Positions 8,992 to 18,694 of a stretch of 64,000 nt of DNA are shown here, piece after piece. The position numbers and the translations under genes were made by a program. The stretch is from Phytoactinopolyspora mesophila. Lineage in GTDB: Bacteria; Actinomycetota; Actinomycetes; Jiangellales; Jiangellaceae. The notes under the pieces are model-generated. The model did no database searches. It was not told the DNA's origin and worked only from the letters and a program-made list of their open reading frames with translations. The stretch is taken from positions 372,001 to 436,000 of the forward strand of contig NZ_WLZY01000003.1 of NCBI RefSeq assembly GCF_010122465.1. Reading direction: 5' to 3'. Numbering within the stretch: the first letter of the stretch is position 1; every line of letters begins with the position of its first letter.

Positions 8992-9629
8992 CAGGCACCC
9001 GCGGCGAAGGTCTTACCGGCACCAGGCAGCAGGTCTGCCGCCGGCTCGCTGTAAGCGATCGAGACGATGGCGTCGTCTTTGTAGGTGAACGTCGTGAGAC
9101 TGGCCAGCGAGCATTCGCGCTTACGCGGATCGTGCCAGAGCCGGCGGCCCTCGATGGCCGAACGGACCGTCCAGATGGGCAGCTGATGCGACACCAGCAG
9201 CGCCTCGTGCCCGTCAGCAGCTTGCCTCGCTCGCTCCATCGCCAGCCGCATCCGCGCGGCGATCTCGGTGTACGGCTCGCCCCATGACGGCCGGAACGGG
9301 TTGCGCAGGTGCTTCCAGTGTCTGGGTTTGCGCAGCGAGCCGTCGCCCACTCCGAAGGTCAAGCCCTCGAAGATGTTCCCGGCCTCGATGAGGTCGTCGT
9401 CGGTGGTCGGGTCCAGACCAAGTTTCTCGGCCACGGGCGCGCCTGTCTCCACGGCACGTTCCAACGGTGAGGTCACCAGGACGACGATGTCGCGATCGGC
9501 AACCGTCTCCGCCACCCTCTCGGCCATGGCACGGCCACGTTCCGACAGCCTGTATCCCGGCAGGCGGCCGTACAGGACGCCTGCCGGGTTGTGAACCTCA
9601 CCATGTCGCAGCAGGTGAATCTTCGTCAC
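8991..9629 (-). CDS. Histidine phosphatase family protein
   Basis: A 212-residue phosphoglycerate-mutase-like phosphatase. The catalytic motif RHGE with the phosphorylated histidine is at residues 8-11 (LLRHGEVHNP), the second Arg is in VTSPLERAVET, and the second catalytic His is in LLVSHQLPIW. The substrate is unknown. In many actinomycetes a phosphatase of this family leads the ccdA-resB-ccsB operon, as here. The GTG at 9629 was chosen because AAGGAAG lies about ten bases upstream; the only longer start is a TTG at 9662. Confidence 0.88.
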   Translation of the reverse strand: MTKIHLLRHGEVHNPAGVLYGRLPGYRLSERGRAMAERVAETVADRDIVVLVTSPLERAVETGAPVAEKLGLDPTTDDDLIEAGNIFEGLTFGVGDGSLRKPRHWKHLRNPFRPSWGEPYTEIAARMRLAMERARQAADGHEALLVSHQLPIWTVRSAIEGRRLWHDPRKRECSLASLTTFTYKDDAIVSIAYSEPAADLLPGAGKTFAAGA

Positions 9630-9699
9630 CGTGGTCTCACTTCCTTGCCAGTGATCGGTCAAAGCTCAAGGTTGACGCCCGCATGGTCCTCAGCGGTCA

Positions 9700-11016
9700 T
9701 CACTGACGACGTCCCGATACGCCCGCGGCGGCAGCGGCAGCCGCGGGCAGAGCATCGGCGATGCGCTCCACCGCTTGGTCGTCGTGCGCCGCGCTGACAA
9801 ACCACGCTTCGAAGGCCGAGGGCGGCAGGTACACGCCGCGCTCGAGCATCGCGTGGAAGAACGCGCCGAACTGGTCGACGTCGGTGCGCCGTGCCCCAGC
9901 GAAATCAGTGACAGCCTCGCTGGGATCGACGAAGAACACCGTGAACAAGTTCCCGGCGAACTGTGCGATATGTGGCACACCGGCCGCGTCGAGTGCCTCG
10001 CCCACCAGCCGGCCGATGGTCTGCGCGGTGTTATCGAGATGGGCGTATACGCCGGCGTCGGTCAATCGGAGGGTCGTCAATCCAGCGGTGGTGGCGACTG
10101 GATTCCCGGCCAGCGTGCCCGCCTGGTAGACCGGGCCGGCCGGTGCGAGCTTCTCCATGACGTCTGCCCGGCCCCCGAAGGCCGCGGCCGGGAACCCGCC
10201 ACCCATGACCTTGCCGAACGTCGTCAGGTCGGCTGCTACGCCGTCGAGGCCGTACCAGCCCGAACGTGAGACCCGGAATCCGGTCATCACCTCGTCGAGC
10301 ACCAGCAGAGCGCCATGGGCGTGAGCGATCTCCTGGAGGAAGGCGTTGAAGCCATCGGCAGGCGGAACCGCACCCATGTTCCCGGCAGCGGCCTCGGCGA
10401 TGACACACGCGATAGAGTCGCCGTGCTCGGCGAAGGTGGCTTTGACCGCCCCGGTGTCGTTGTACGGCAGCACGATCGTGTCGGCGGCTGTCGGCTCGGT
10501 CACTCCGGGCGTCCCTGGCAACCCGAACGTCGCCACTCCGCTTCCGGCCGAGGCGAGCAGGGAGTCCACGTGCCCGTGATAATGCCCGGCAAATTTCACG
10601 ATCTTGCTGCGCTCCGTGTAGCCGCGCGCGAGCCGGATCGCACTCATGGTCGCTTCAGTTCCGCTGGTCACCAGGCGGATTCGATCGACGCTGGTACGGG
10701 CGATGATCTCTTCGGCGAGTTCGACCTCCGGCTCGGTGGGGGTGCCATAAGAGACACCGCGCGACACCTGAGCCTGCACGGCCTCAACCACGGCAGGGTG
10801 GGCGTGCCCGAGGATCATCGGTCCCCACGAGCACACCAGGTCGACATACTCACGGCCGTCGGCGTCGTACAGATACGCACCCTCGGCCCGCTGGATGAAT
10901 CTAGGTGTGCCGCCGACAGCCCGGAAAGCCCGGACCGGCGAGTTCACGCCGCCCGGTGTGACCGACTGTGCACGTTGGAACAGTTCCGCGCTGCGGGGAG
11001 CGTCATCATTGCTCAC
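9700..11016 (-). CDS. hemL: Glutamate-1-semialdehyde 2,1-aminomutase HemL
   Basis: PLP-dependent aminomutase (438 residues) converting glutamate-1-semialdehyde to 5-aminolevulinate, the step after HemA in the C5 heme pathway. Class III aminotransferase features are visible: the [15 protein letters not shown] phosphate-binding region near residue 118, the cofactor Asp in LDEVMTGFR (Asp241), and the Schiff-base lysine in [10 protein letters not shown] (Lys269). The N-terminal [14 protein letters not shown] is specific to HemL. The GTG at 11016 gives the family length; a longer open frame runs into repeats and was rejected. The other early heme genes lie 8-13 kb downstream in sequence. Confidence 0.94.
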   Translation of the reverse strand: MSNDDAPRSAELFQRAQSVTPGGVNSPVRAFRAVGGTPRFIQRAEGAYLYDADGREYVDLVCSWGPMILGHAHPAVVEAVQAQVSRGVSYGTPTEPEVELAEEIIARTSVDRIRLVTSGTEATMSAIRLARGYTERSKIVKFAGHYHGHVDSLLASAGSGVATFGLPGTPGVTEPTAADTIVLPYNDTGAVKATFAEHGDSIACVIAEAAAGNMGAVPPADGFNAFLQEIAHAHGALLVLDEVMTGFRVSRSGWYGLDGVAADLTTFGKVMGGGFPAAAFGGRADVMEKLAPAGPVYQAGTLAGNPVATTAGLTTLRLTDAGVYAHLDNTAQTIGRLVGEALDAAGVPHIAQFAGNLFTVFFVDPSEAVTDFAGARRTDVDQFGAFFHAMLERGVYLPPSAFEAWFVSAAHDDQAVERIADALPAAAAAAAGVSGRRQ

Positions 11017-11170
11017 TGAGCCATTCTCGCAACTGCCTCCCCGTAGCCCGCACTCCCCCCATCGCTTACGCAGCTGATCCCAGACGCACCGAGCGAGCAG
11101 AGCAACAACAAGGAAGCCTACTGTCGCCAGAGCCACCACAAGGAAGCTCGTTGTCGTAGCGCTGCGCACC

Positions 11171-11280
11171 CCTCCTGCCGTGAACGACGCTCCAGCGGAA
11201 CATACGCAAGGTGGGACGCTGATCGGATCATCGACCGACCGTCCACACCCTCCCGCCGTGAACGACGCTCCAGCGGGAAC
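11171..11280. repeat. Direct repeat pair in the hemL-catalase gap
   Basis: Two copies of a roughly 31-base sequence (11171-11201 and 11249-11280) sharing GTGAACGACGCTCCAGCGG and differing at only a few positions, 78 bases apart. They sit in the 386-base gap between the hemL start and the catalase stop (11017-11402), next to a long inverted repeat. No gene was found in this gap; the remaining bases upstream of hemL show two CAAGGAAGC copies but no clear promoter. Confidence 0.65.
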
Positions 11281-11286
11281 GAGAAC

Positions 11287-11392
11287 GAAGGCTGACGATG
11301 GCTTTGGCCGACCGTCCGGAGGCGAAGGCATGAGTGCCAAGCACGAATGCCGCCGCCGGAGGCCAGGGAGGCCAGAGCCATCGTCAGCCTTC
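11287..11392. repeat. Long imperfect palindrome downstream of the catalase gene
   Basis: Arms of 23 bases (11287-11309 and 11370-11392) match at 22 of 23 positions as inverted copies, each containing GGCTGACGATGGCT or its complement. The 60-base centre holds smaller nested complementarity. Because the catalase gene reads toward it and ends ten bases away, it may be its transcription terminator, though its length also fits a palindromic repetitive element. Confidence 0.7.
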
Positions 11393-11402
11393 ACACCTAC
11401 GA

Positions 11403-12851
11403 TCAGCTGGCGAGCGTCTCCTCCACGCGCCTGCCCAGCTTCTCGTCGACGCTGCGCCAGTAGGCGAACACGCGCTGGCGCAGTTCGTCCGAGGTGACCT
11501 TGCTGACGTGTCCGGCGATGTTGCCTACCAGCCGGTCCCGGGCGGCGTCGTCGAGCACCTCGCGTACCAATGTGCCCGCCTGGATGAAGTCGTCGTCATC
11601 GCGGTGCAGGCTGGCTGCTGCTCGCACGAGTTCGCCATCCGACTCCCAGCCCGCGTCACCGACCAGCGACGGGTCGGCCTCCGGGCCGCCGTGGCTGTTC
11701 GGAGCGTAGACCGGGCGGTCGGGCGAGGCCCACGAGTACCGCATAGCGCCGTCCTTCGAGTACGAGTTGACCTCGGCCTTCGGCGCGTTGACGGGGAGCT
11801 GGGCGTAGTTGGTGCCGATCCGGTAGCGATGTGCGTCGGCGTAAGAGAAGATGCGGCCCAGAAGCATCTTGTCCGGACTGGCCGCGATACCGGGAACGAA
11901 GTTGCTCGGCTCGAAGGCGGCCTGCTCGATCTGGGCGAAGTAGTTCTCCGGATTGCGGTCGAGGCGCAGATTGCCGACCTTGATCAGCGGGTAGTCGCCC
12001 TTCGGCCACACCTTGGTGAGGTCGAAGGGGTTGAAGCGGTAGTCCGCGGCGTCCGCGTACGGCATCACCTGGACGTACACCGTCCAGCTCGGGGCGTCAC
12101 CGCGCTCGATCGCGGTATACAGGTCGCGGATGTGGTAGTCGGCATCCTCGCCCGCGATCTGATCGGCGTCGGCCTGAGTGAGGAACTCATGGCCCTGGTC
12201 GGTGCGGAAGTGGTATTTCACCCAGAACCGCTCACCCGCGGCGTTGATCCACTGGTACGTGTGCGAGCCGAATCCGTCCATGTTCCGCCAGCTGCGCGGT
12301 AGGCCACGGTCACCCATGAGCCAGGTCACCTGGTGCGCGCTCTCCGGGGAGAGGGTCCAGAAGTCCCACTGCATGTCGTGGTCGCGCAGGTTCGTGGCCG
12401 GCAGCCGCTTCTGCGACCGGATGAAGTCCGGGAACTTGATGGTGTCGCGGATGAAGAAGACCGGCGTGTTGTTGCCCACCAGGTCGTAGTTGCCCTCGCT
12501 GGTGTAGAACTTCAGCGCGAACCCGCGGGGGTCACGCCACGTGTCCGGGCTGCCCTGCTCTCCCGCGACGGACGAGAACCGGGCCAGCGCCTCGGTGCGC
12601 GCTCCGGGCTGGAAAAGCGCCGCCTTGGTGAATTGACTGACGTCCTCGGTGACTTCGAGGACACCGAAGGCGCCGCCGCCCTTGGCGTGAACCACGCGCT
12701 CGGGAACCCGCTCGCGGTTGAACTGTGCGAGCTTCTCGACGAGGTAGTGGTCGTGCAGGACGATGGGGCCGTTCTGCCCGACGGTGAGCGAATGGGCATC
12801 GCTGCCTACGGGGGCACCGAAGTTGGTGGTGGTCGGTGGGTTGTTGCTCAC
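11403..12851 (-). CDS. Monofunctional heme catalase (clade 3)
   Basis: A 482-residue small-subunit heme catalase that dismutates hydrogen peroxide in the cytoplasm. The distal histidine is in [12 protein letters not shown] (His55), the distal asparagine in [12 protein letters not shown] (Asn128), and the proximal heme-ligand tyrosine in [12 protein letters not shown] (Tyr337). The length matches clade 3 catalases. The GTG at 12851 overlaps the stop of the upstream Fur-family gene, with AAGGAG five bases before it; a longer upstream frame would overlap that gene and was rejected. The pair is probably co-transcribed and peroxide-controlled. Confidence 0.95.
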   Translation of the reverse strand: MSNNPPTTTNFGAPVGSDAHSLTVGQNGPIVLHDHYLVEKLAQFNRERVPERVVHAKGGGAFGVLEVTEDVSQFTKAALFQPGARTEALARFSSVAGEQGSPDTWRDPRGFALKFYTSEGNYDLVGNNTPVFFIRDTIKFPDFIRSQKRLPATNLRDHDMQWDFWTLSPESAHQVTWLMGDRGLPRSWRNMDGFGSHTYQWINAAGERFWVKYHFRTDQGHEFLTQADADQIAGEDADYHIRDLYTAIERGDAPSWTVYVQVMPYADAADYRFNPFDLTKVWPKGDYPLIKVGNLRLDRNPENYFAQIEQAAFEPSNFVPGIAASPDKMLLGRIFSYADAHRYRIGTNYAQLPVNAPKAEVNSYSKDGAMRYSWASPDRPVYAPNSHGGPEADPSLVGDAGWESDGELVRAAASLHRDDDDFIQAGTLVREVLDDAARDRLVGNIAGHVSKVTSDELRQRVFAYWRSVDEKLGRRVEETLAS

Positions 12852-13306
12852 ACGTACTCCTTGGTTTCGCTGGTGCAGGTGGGGCACAGACCCCAGAACG
12901 TGACCTCTGCCTCGTCGACGACGAAGCCATGGGCGGGTTCTGGCGTCAGACATGGGACCGCGTCGCCGGAACATTCGACGTCGACGACGACGCCGCAGGA
13001 ACGGCAGACCAGATGGTGATGGTTGTCTCCGACCCGCGTCTCGTAGCGGGCAGCTGAGCCGGCCGGCTCGATGCGACGGAGCAGGCCCGCTTCGGTCAGA
13101 GCATGCAGGACGTCGTACACCGCTTGCGTCGAAACTGACCCCAGTGACGCCCGGACCTGCCGGGCGACGGTGTCGGCGTCGGCGTGCGGGTGTTCTTCGA
13201 GCGCGGACAGCACGCCGAGGCGCGGCGCCGTGACCCGAAGACCGGTAGCGCGCAGACGTTCCTCCGGGGAGTTTTCCCCAGGGGGCGTTGGTGCGTCGGT
13301 GGCCAT
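12848..13306 (-). CDS. Fur-family peroxide/metal regulator (FurA/CatR/PerR-like)
   Basis: A 152-residue Fur-family repressor. A winged helix occupies about residues 15-85, followed by a metal-binding dimerisation domain with the regulatory HHH at 96-98 and two structural zinc pairs, Cys101/Cys104 and Cys141/Cys144. Immediate, overlapping linkage to a catalase gene indicates the peroxide-sensing FurA/CatR group rather than iron-sensing Fur, but the sequence alone does not settle which metal it senses. An operator-like palindrome lies 22 bases upstream of its ATG, so autoregulation is likely. Confidence 0.9.
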   Translation of the reverse strand: MATDAPTPPGENSPEERLRATGLRVTAPRLGVLSALEEHPHADADTVARQVRASLGSVSTQAVYDVLHALTEAGLLRRIEPAGSAARYETRVGDNHHHLVCRSCGVVVDVECSGDAVPCLTPEPAHGFVVDEAEVTFWGLCPTCTSETKEYV

Positions 13307-13327
13307 GTCTCGATCTTGATGCCTTTT

Positions 13328-13359
13328 CTGGAATTAGTCAAGTTAACGAGCTAATCCAG
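13328..13359 (-). promoter_or_regulatory. Operator and promoter region of the fur-catalase operon
   Basis: Inverted arms CTGGAATTAG and CTAATCCAG flank a centre with the palindrome GTTAAC. On the coding strand it reads TTGACTAATTCCAGAAAAGG, closely resembling, from memory, the AT-rich conserved sequence before mycobacterial and Streptomyces furA, with TTGACT as a possible -35. It is the only AT-rich island in the neighbourhood. Confidence 0.6.
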
Positions 13360-13389
13360 GATCTCGCTGACCCGGCCGGCGCGTCGGCG

Positions 13390-14196
13390 CTATGAGTTCG
13401 TTGGTGTGCGACGGCGCAGCCAACCGATCACTCCACCGCCCGCGACGAGCACAAAGATGCCGAGCATCACCGGGAGCATCAGCGAAACGGAAACGAACCG
13501 AGCACTCAGCCACCCGATGAGTGCGCCCAATACAGCTCCCACCGGCAAGGTGGCCGACACCGGAATCACCCATCGAGGCATGGCGACCAGCAGCCCGGTC
13601 GGGCTGGTGCGATTCCAGCCGTACTGCGCCATCCGCCGGATCAGATAGACGCCGAGCACCAGCCCGAACGCGGCAAAGGCCATCGTCATGGCGAACATGC
13701 CCGCTGCCCGCTCAACCGGAGTCTCCTCGACCGCGCTGGACGTGCCGTTCGGACCGGTGATCTCCACGGCGCGGCCGCCGAACAGCATCACCGTAACGTC
13801 GTGACCCGCTCCGCTGATGCCGAGACGATCGGCCTGCCCCGGCGAGATCTGTACCACCACGTTGCCTTGGAAGAGCACGGTGTCCGGCGGAGCGTCTGGA
13901 ACGGAGACGTGGATCACCGCCGTGGAAGTGCTCCCGCCGTGTTGGGGCGCTGAGGTGCTCCGCCGATCTATCCGGGCCGTCGTCTGGCCAGGCAGTTCGG
14001 CGAGACAGTCGGACGACGGCTGGCCTTCGGCACACGGCGAGGCATAGGCATAGCGCGACACTGTCGACAGGTCTCCGGGCAACGACGCGGCGGCCAGGCC
14101 GGACAGCACGACGGCAGCCGCAAAGAACAATGCGAGAACCCAGGGCGGCACGATACCCAACGATTCAAGGGTTCCACTACGCCGCGCACGAGCCAT
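13390..14196 (-). CDS. Membrane protein of unknown function with extracytoplasmic domain
   Basis: A 268-residue protein I do not recognise. One transmembrane segment lies at about residues 20-42, an external domain of about 120 residues follows with two Cys (SPCAEG and SSDCLAEL, possibly a disulfide) and a beta-rich part (VIHVSVPDAPPDTVLFQGNV), then three C-terminal membrane helices (about 165-187, 207-229, 235-257) separated by an NRTSPTG loop. It ends in a short basic tail. It is divergent from the large membrane hydrolase gene with a 164-base shared upstream region. Codon use matches neighbouring genes. Confidence 0.75.
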   Translation of the reverse strand: MARARRSGTLESLGIVPPWVLALFFAAAVVLSGLAAASLPGDLSTVSRYAYASPCAEGQPSSDCLAELPGQTTARIDRRSTSAPQHGGSTSTAVIHVSVPDAPPDTVLFQGNVVVQISPGQADRLGISGAGHDVTVMLFGGRAVEITGPNGTSSAVEETPVERAAGMFAMTMAFAAFGLVLGVYLIRRMAQYGWNRTSPTGLLVAMPRWVIPVSATLPVGAVLGALIGWLSARFVSVSLMLPVMLGIFVLVAGGGVIGWLRRRTPTNS

Positions 14197-14360
14197 CGTC
14201 TTCCCTTCGCCAAGACGTGTTGTGCCGATCGGCGGCCTCGGTCCTTGGCTCCGCGCCGCGCCGCGCCCTGTGATTGTTGCAGGAACAATTAGGTGTGTGA
14301 AGTGCTCGCGAAGATCCCCGCATCCTCTTACGCTGATCTAGGTGTAAAAGGGGGTGGGGC

Positions 14361-16742
14361 ATGACCACGGAACGCAACACCGACTACACCGACGAAAGCC
14401 TCGACACGGGCATGGCTGGCCGCACGGAGCTCCGGATTCACGGCGTCAGCGGAACGCCGCCCGAGGCGATACTCGACCACCCCCTGCTGAAACAGGTAGC
14501 AGGCGACGACAAAGCCGGCTTCCACCGGCGCTGGTATCCCGGAGGACGCTCGGCCGACATCACCAGCGGACACCGCCTCGAGGCCTACCACTGGGGCAAC
14601 CTCACCTCCGGCTCGGCTGCTCGGGCGGCATGGTTGATGCTGTTGCCGTTCATGCTGGCGAACCTGGCGCACTGGATGTTGCCACCAGTGCGGGCGGAAG
14701 CGCGCCGCGCCCGTGCCGCCGCCGGACACGCCGCCGCCATGCTCCTCCGGCTTTTCGGCCTGGCGCTCACTTTCACGCTGGTCCTCACGGCGGTCCAGGC
14801 CGCAATGGACGTAGCCGCCTGGCAATGCGCCGGGAACTGGCGCTGCGGGTCGTCGTCGCCTTTGACCACGATGCTCGTCGACGGCTGGATGTCCGAGCCC
14901 GGAACGCGCATCGTCATCTCCGCACTGGTGCCGTTGGCGGTCGTCGGTGGAATCGCCGTGCTGGGCCGCAAACCGCTACGCCGCACGTCGCCGGAGCCCG
15001 ACGTGTCCGTGGCCAGAGAAGGCGACCGGCCACTGTCCCGGCGCAGTTTCTGGCGCGGCAATCCGGGTATGCCCGCGCTGCGCTCGGCCCACGTTGCCGG
15101 GTCCGCCGCCCTCCTGGCGGCCACGATCGCCTGGCCGGCCACGACCCTCGCGGCCTCCGGGGCGATGGCGATCGCCGGTGCCGTTGTGTGCGTCACCTCG
15201 CTCGCTGTCGTGGGGGTCGCAGCCGGCTTGGTCGCCACGGAAGGGATAGCCGGGCGTTCGGCATATCGCTCCACTGCCGTCGCCGCCACTCGCCGGCTCG
15301 CATTCGTGCTCTTGGTGTCTGCCACGATCTTCTCGGTGTGGGACCACGGCCGCTGGGAGGCGGCCGGTCGCCTTCCCGGATTGCGCCCCGCTATCCTGAT
15401 CCTGTTCGGCGCCGGATTCGTTCTCCTGCTGCTGCTCACGGCCGCCGTTCTAGTTCAGCAGCCGTGGCGGCACGACACCGGCGGATTCCGGCCCACCATG
15501 CGCGGACTCGGCACGCCGGCCGTCGCCACGATCGCCTACCTCATTGCCGGTGGCTTATCCGCTGGGCTTGCCTACCGGGTGAGCGACCTGCTCGGCTTTC
15601 CCGTCCTCAGCCAGTCCTCCGCGGATGCCCTTCGCGGGGCCACCAACCGGATCATCGCCGACGAGTCGCTGCCGTTCGCCACTCGCCAGGCCGCGTGGAC
15701 CAGCGACTGGCCGATCGTCATACCGCCGTCGTTCGCCTGGGCCGGTGCGGCGGCCGCCGTCATCGTCGCCGCCGTGTTGCTGATCGCCGCCTGGATCGGT
15801 GTAGGCATGTTCCGCCGGGTCGGTCCCCTGGCCGAGCAGATCGCCGCCGAACACAACAGCGCCCTGACACGCCGTTCGGACAACGGCGCGAACACACCGC
15901 CTTCGTCAACGGTTCGCCGGGAGGCTTCGGACCCCGAGATCCGGCGAATTGCCCGCGTGGTGGCCGCAGCCTCACTCACCGAAGGTTCGGGGCGATTCGT
16001 GGGCAGGGTGGTTCTGGTAGCCGGGGCCGTGCTGGTGGCCGGACTCGGCGTCTACGCGGCTGGGGTGGACAACTGGCGACTCGTCGAGGAACCACCGTTG
16101 TCCAGCCTCACCGCATTCGGGACGTGGCTGGTGGGCGCCTTCGCGCTCGGACTGGTGGCGCTGGTCTGGCGCTCGGTTCACAGTCCGGCCCTGCGTCGCG
16201 TGGTGGGGATCCTGTGGGACGTCGGTAGCTTCTGGCCGCGAGCAGCCCATCCGCTCGCCCCTCCCTCATACGGAGAACGCGCCGTTCCCGACCTAGTGGA
16301 CCGCGTAAAGGAACTGGCAGCCGCACCGGGTTCCAGCGTCTTGCTGTCTGGGCATTCTCAAGGCTCGGTACTGGCCGCCGCCACAGTAATGCAGTTGCCG
16401 GAGGAGGTCGCCGGACGTGTCGACCTGATCACCCACGGTTCACCGCTGCGCCGTCTGTACTGCCGCCACTTCCCCGCATACCTCGATCGATCGGCCCTCC
16501 ACTCGGTGGCCGGCACCGTCAACTACGGCTGGAAGAACTTCTACCGGGACACCGACCCGATCGGTTCTTGGGTGTTTCGTCCCGACGACGGACCTCCCGA
16601 CGACGCTCACGCCCCTGCGGACCGAATCGGCGACATCGACCACCGACTTCTCGACCCCCCGACACTGGACGATCCGATCGCCGGGCATGCCGACTATTGG
16701 CACGACACCGCTTACGCCTCGCACGTACGTTCCCGGCATTGA
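14361..16742 (+). CDS. Large membrane protein with a split alpha/beta-hydrolase domain
   Basis: A 793-residue protein. The N-terminus (about residues 20-80) contains ELRIHGVSGTPPE, like the first strand and oxyanion loop of a lipase/esterase fold. About ten membrane helices follow from residue 88 to 605. The C-terminus then carries a nucleophile elbow GHSQGS (Ser666), a candidate acid in RDTDPIG (Asp730 or Asp732) and a candidate histidine in DYWHD (His781). I infer a serine hydrolase assembled from both termini with a membrane domain inserted; a lipid or lipid-linked substrate is possible but not shown. The ATG has GGGGGTGGGG just upstream. Confidence 0.75.
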   Translation: MTTERNTDYTDESLDTGMAGRTELRIHGVSGTPPEAILDHPLLKQVAGDDKAGFHRRWYPGGRSADITSGHRLEAYHWGNLTSGSAARAAWLMLLPFMLANLAHWMLPPVRAEARRARAAAGHAAAMLLRLFGLALTFTLVLTAVQAAMDVAAWQCAGNWRCGSSSPLTTMLVDGWMSEPGTRIVISALVPLAVVGGIAVLGRKPLRRTSPEPDVSVAREGDRPLSRRSFWRGNPGMPALRSAHVAGSAALLAATIAWPATTLAASGAMAIAGAVVCVTSLAVVGVAAGLVATEGIAGRSAYRSTAVAATRRLAFVLLVSATIFSVWDHGRWEAAGRLPGLRPAILILFGAGFVLLLLLTAAVLVQQPWRHDTGGFRPTMRGLGTPAVATIAYLIAGGLSAGLAYRVSDLLGFPVLSQSSADALRGATNRIIADESLPFATRQAAWTSDWPIVIPPSFAWAGAAAAVIVAAVLLIAAWIGVGMFRRVGPLAEQIAAEHNSALTRRSDNGANTPPSSTVRREASDPEIRRIARVVAAASLTEGSGRFVGRVVLVAGAVLVAGLGVYAAGVDNWRLVEEPPLSSLTAFGTWLVGAFALGLVALVWRSVHSPALRRVVGILWDVGSFWPRAAHPLAPPSYGERAVPDLVDRVKELAAAPGSSVLLSGHSQGSVLAAATVMQLPEEVAGRVDLITHGSPLRRLYCRHFPAYLDRSALHSVAGTVNYGWKNFYRDTDPIGSWVFRPDDGPPDDAHAPADRIGDIDHRLLDPPTLDDPIAGHADYWHDTAYASHVRSRH

Positions 16743-16859
16743 TCCGCGCCGAATGTGCGGATGTTCGCCAGAGCAACTCGACGATACGGTCGTCCTCACC
16801 GCTGGCCAAGGCCAGGAGGGGCGTTATGTCCGCTGAACCCGTGCGCCCGGCCCGGCGGC

Positions 16860-16976
16860 TCAGTTCTCGTCGCCGGGCTCGTCCGGGTGCCGCCTGAGAT
16901 AGACGATGCCGGCGGCCAGCCCGCCCCACACGACCACGATCGATACCACGAGCATGGCAACGGCTCCGCCGGACAT
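16860..16976 (-). CDS. metS: MetS-type small subunit of an NSS transporter
   Basis: A 38-residue single-helix protein (MSGGAVAMLVVSIVVVWGGL is the first half) ending in RRHPDEPGDEN. Size, helix, the conserved WGGL segment and position match MetS, the small partner that Corynebacterium MetP needs for methionine and alanine uptake. Its ATG overlaps the metP stop in an ATGA arrangement, so the two are translationally coupled. It is below the length most gene callers accept. Confidence 0.85.
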   Translation of the reverse strand: MSGGAVAMLVVSIVVVWGGLAAGIVYLRRHPDEPGDEN

Positions 16977-18538
16977 CAGTCGCTCCCTTCCTCGTCGGTG
17001 ACACTGACGAACCGATCGGCACGCCGCGACGGCAGATACGCCAGCGCGATACCGACCACCAGAACACCCACAGCCACCCCCCACCCGGCTACGAGCAGGA
17101 AACCGACGGGATAGTCCTCATATGGTGCCTCGAACTCCGTGCGCAGGCTGTCCACCATCATCCACCCGAGCACAACCGGCGTCACAACACCCAGAGTCAA
17201 CAGCCACCACCAGCCCAGACGCAGCGCCGAGGTCTCGTTCGCGTGCGCCTGCAATGTGGGAAGCCGGCGCAGCACCCACGCTACGACGACAACGGAGACC
17301 AGCGCAGCCATAGCGATGCCGTAGTGGTTGACGAAGTGGTCGGCCGCGTCGAGGATGAACAGTCCTTCCGGGGTGGGGAACAGCACGAGCGACGCCAGTG
17401 CGATAGCACCGCCGACCACCAGCACCGTCGGGACCCGCGACCACCCGGTACGGTCCTGTACAGCCGAGACGACCACCTGGACGATGCTGATCAGTGACGA
17501 GAGCCCGGCGATGACCAAGGCGCCGAAGAAGAGGATTCCGAACAGCCCGCTACCGGCCGGCATGCTGGAGATGATCGTCGGGAAAGCGATGAACGCCAGG
17601 CCGATCCCGCCTTCGTCGAGTACCTCACCGACGCCCACACCGGCGTTCGCCGCCATGAACCCGATGGCGGCGAACACACCGATGCCCGCAAGAATCTCGA
17701 ACGAGCTGTTCGCGAATCCGGCCACCATGGCCGAACCGGTCAGGTCAGCGCGCCGGCGTAGGTACGACGCATAGGTGATCATGATGCCGAACCCGACGGA
17801 GAGCGAGAAGAAGATCTGGCCGTAGACGGCGACCCACACGCTCCCGTCCGTAATGGCGCTCCAGTCCGGGGAGAAGAAGGCGTCCAGCCCATCGGCCGCG
17901 CCGTCCAGCGTCAGCGACTGGACCACCAGGATGGCGAAGACCACCACGAGCAGCGGTATGAAGATCTTGTTCGCCCGCTCGATGCCGCGTCGCACCCCGA
18001 GCGCCAACACTCCCAGCGTGATCACCCACACCGCCACGAGAGGCCACGCCACTCCGGCGACGTACGACGAGATCATGCCCGGCTGGTCCGCACGTTGCAG
18101 GAAATCGCTGATGAGGAAGGATTCTGGATCCGTACCCCAGTCCTGGCCGACCGAGAACCCGGTGTAGCGCATGGCCCAGGCGATGATCACCGCGTAATAG
18201 GTGGCGATCACCAGACAGATGGCTACCTGCCACCACCCGATCGTCTCAGCTCGCCGGGACAGTGACCGATAGGCCAGCGGCGGCGAGCGACGGGCTCTGC
18301 GGCCGATCGTGTACTCCATGATCAGTAGCGGGATGCCGGCCGTCAACAGGGCGATCAGGTATGGCAGCAGGAACGCGCCCCCGCCGCTCTCGTAGGCGAC
18401 GTACGGAAACCGCCAGATGTTGCCCAGCCCGATGGCCGAGCCGACAGCTGCCAAGATGAACCCGGCTCGGGTTCCCCATTGCTCACGTTCCCGGGACAAC
18501 GCAGCCTCCGTCAGCCGACTGATGCCTTCCGAGGGCAC
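16976..18538 (-). CDS. metP: Sodium-dependent NSS-family transporter MetP
   Basis: A 520-residue neurotransmitter:sodium-symporter-family protein with about twelve helices. The first helix carries the sodium and substrate signature AAVGSAIGLGNIWRFPY (about residues 30-46) with the unwound Gly-containing centre, as in LeuT. Linkage to the small subunit points to the bacterial methionine/alanine importer MetPS. The start is uncertain: the longest frame begins with a GTG at 18538 lacking an obvious ribosome binding site, while a TTG at 18499 has GGAGG five bases upstream and begins just before the conserved EQWGTRAGFIL segment. Confidence 0.88.
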   Translation of the reverse strand: MPSEGISRLTEAALSREREQWGTRAGFILAAVGSAIGLGNIWRFPYVAYESGGGAFLLPYLIALLTAGIPLLIMEYTIGRRARRSPPLAYRSLSRRAETIGWWQVAICLVIATYYAVIIAWAMRYTGFSVGQDWGTDPESFLISDFLQRADQPGMISSYVAGVAWPLVAVWVITLGVLALGVRRGIERANKIFIPLLVVVFAILVVQSLTLDGAADGLDAFFSPDWSAITDGSVWVAVYGQIFFSLSVGFGIMITYASYLRRRADLTGSAMVAGFANSSFEILAGIGVFAAIGFMAANAGVGVGEVLDEGGIGLAFIAFPTIISSMPAGSGLFGILFFGALVIAGLSSLISIVQVVVSAVQDRTGWSRVPTVLVVGGAIALASLVLFPTPEGLFILDAADHFVNHYGIAMAALVSVVVVAWVLRRLPTLQAHANETSALRLGWWWLLTLGVVTPVVLGWMMVDSLRTEFEAPYEDYPVGFLLVAGWGVAVGVLVVGIALAYLPSRRADRFVSVTDEEGSD

Positions 18539-18595
18539 GGTAACCCGTTGTCGCTCACCACACCACCGCGATCGCCGGATCCCGCCGCCCCGCCC

Positions 18596-18682
18596 CTAGA
18601 TGATCATGTTTGGTGGGTTTTCTCTTGCGTCGACAGGCCTGCAGGCATGATGAGGCACAGGAAGTGCTTGTGATGTATCAGC
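18596..18682 (+). repeat. Palindromic dispersed element, copy 1 (right arm decayed)
   Basis: The left arm is intact (CTAGATGATCATGTTTGGTG, then the GGGTTTTCTC stretch), followed by a centre with CCTGCAGG. The right arm is recognisable only as scattered matches (GCAC, GGAA, TATCA). It lies between the metP start region and the hemB stop. Other copies: 25856, 39191, 47750, 49784 and 60969. Confidence 0.75.
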
Positions 18683-18694
18683 GAGTGACGGAAG

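Noticed and set aside
11017-11394. N-terminal extension of hemL by 126 residues
   Set aside because: The extension translates the direct repeats and palindrome; HemL homologues begin at the GTG at 11016.
14273-14289. ATTGTT-N5-AACAAT palindrome between divergent genes at 14196 and 14361
   Set aside because: Arms are only six bases and no regulator is adjacent, so it is too weak to call an operator.
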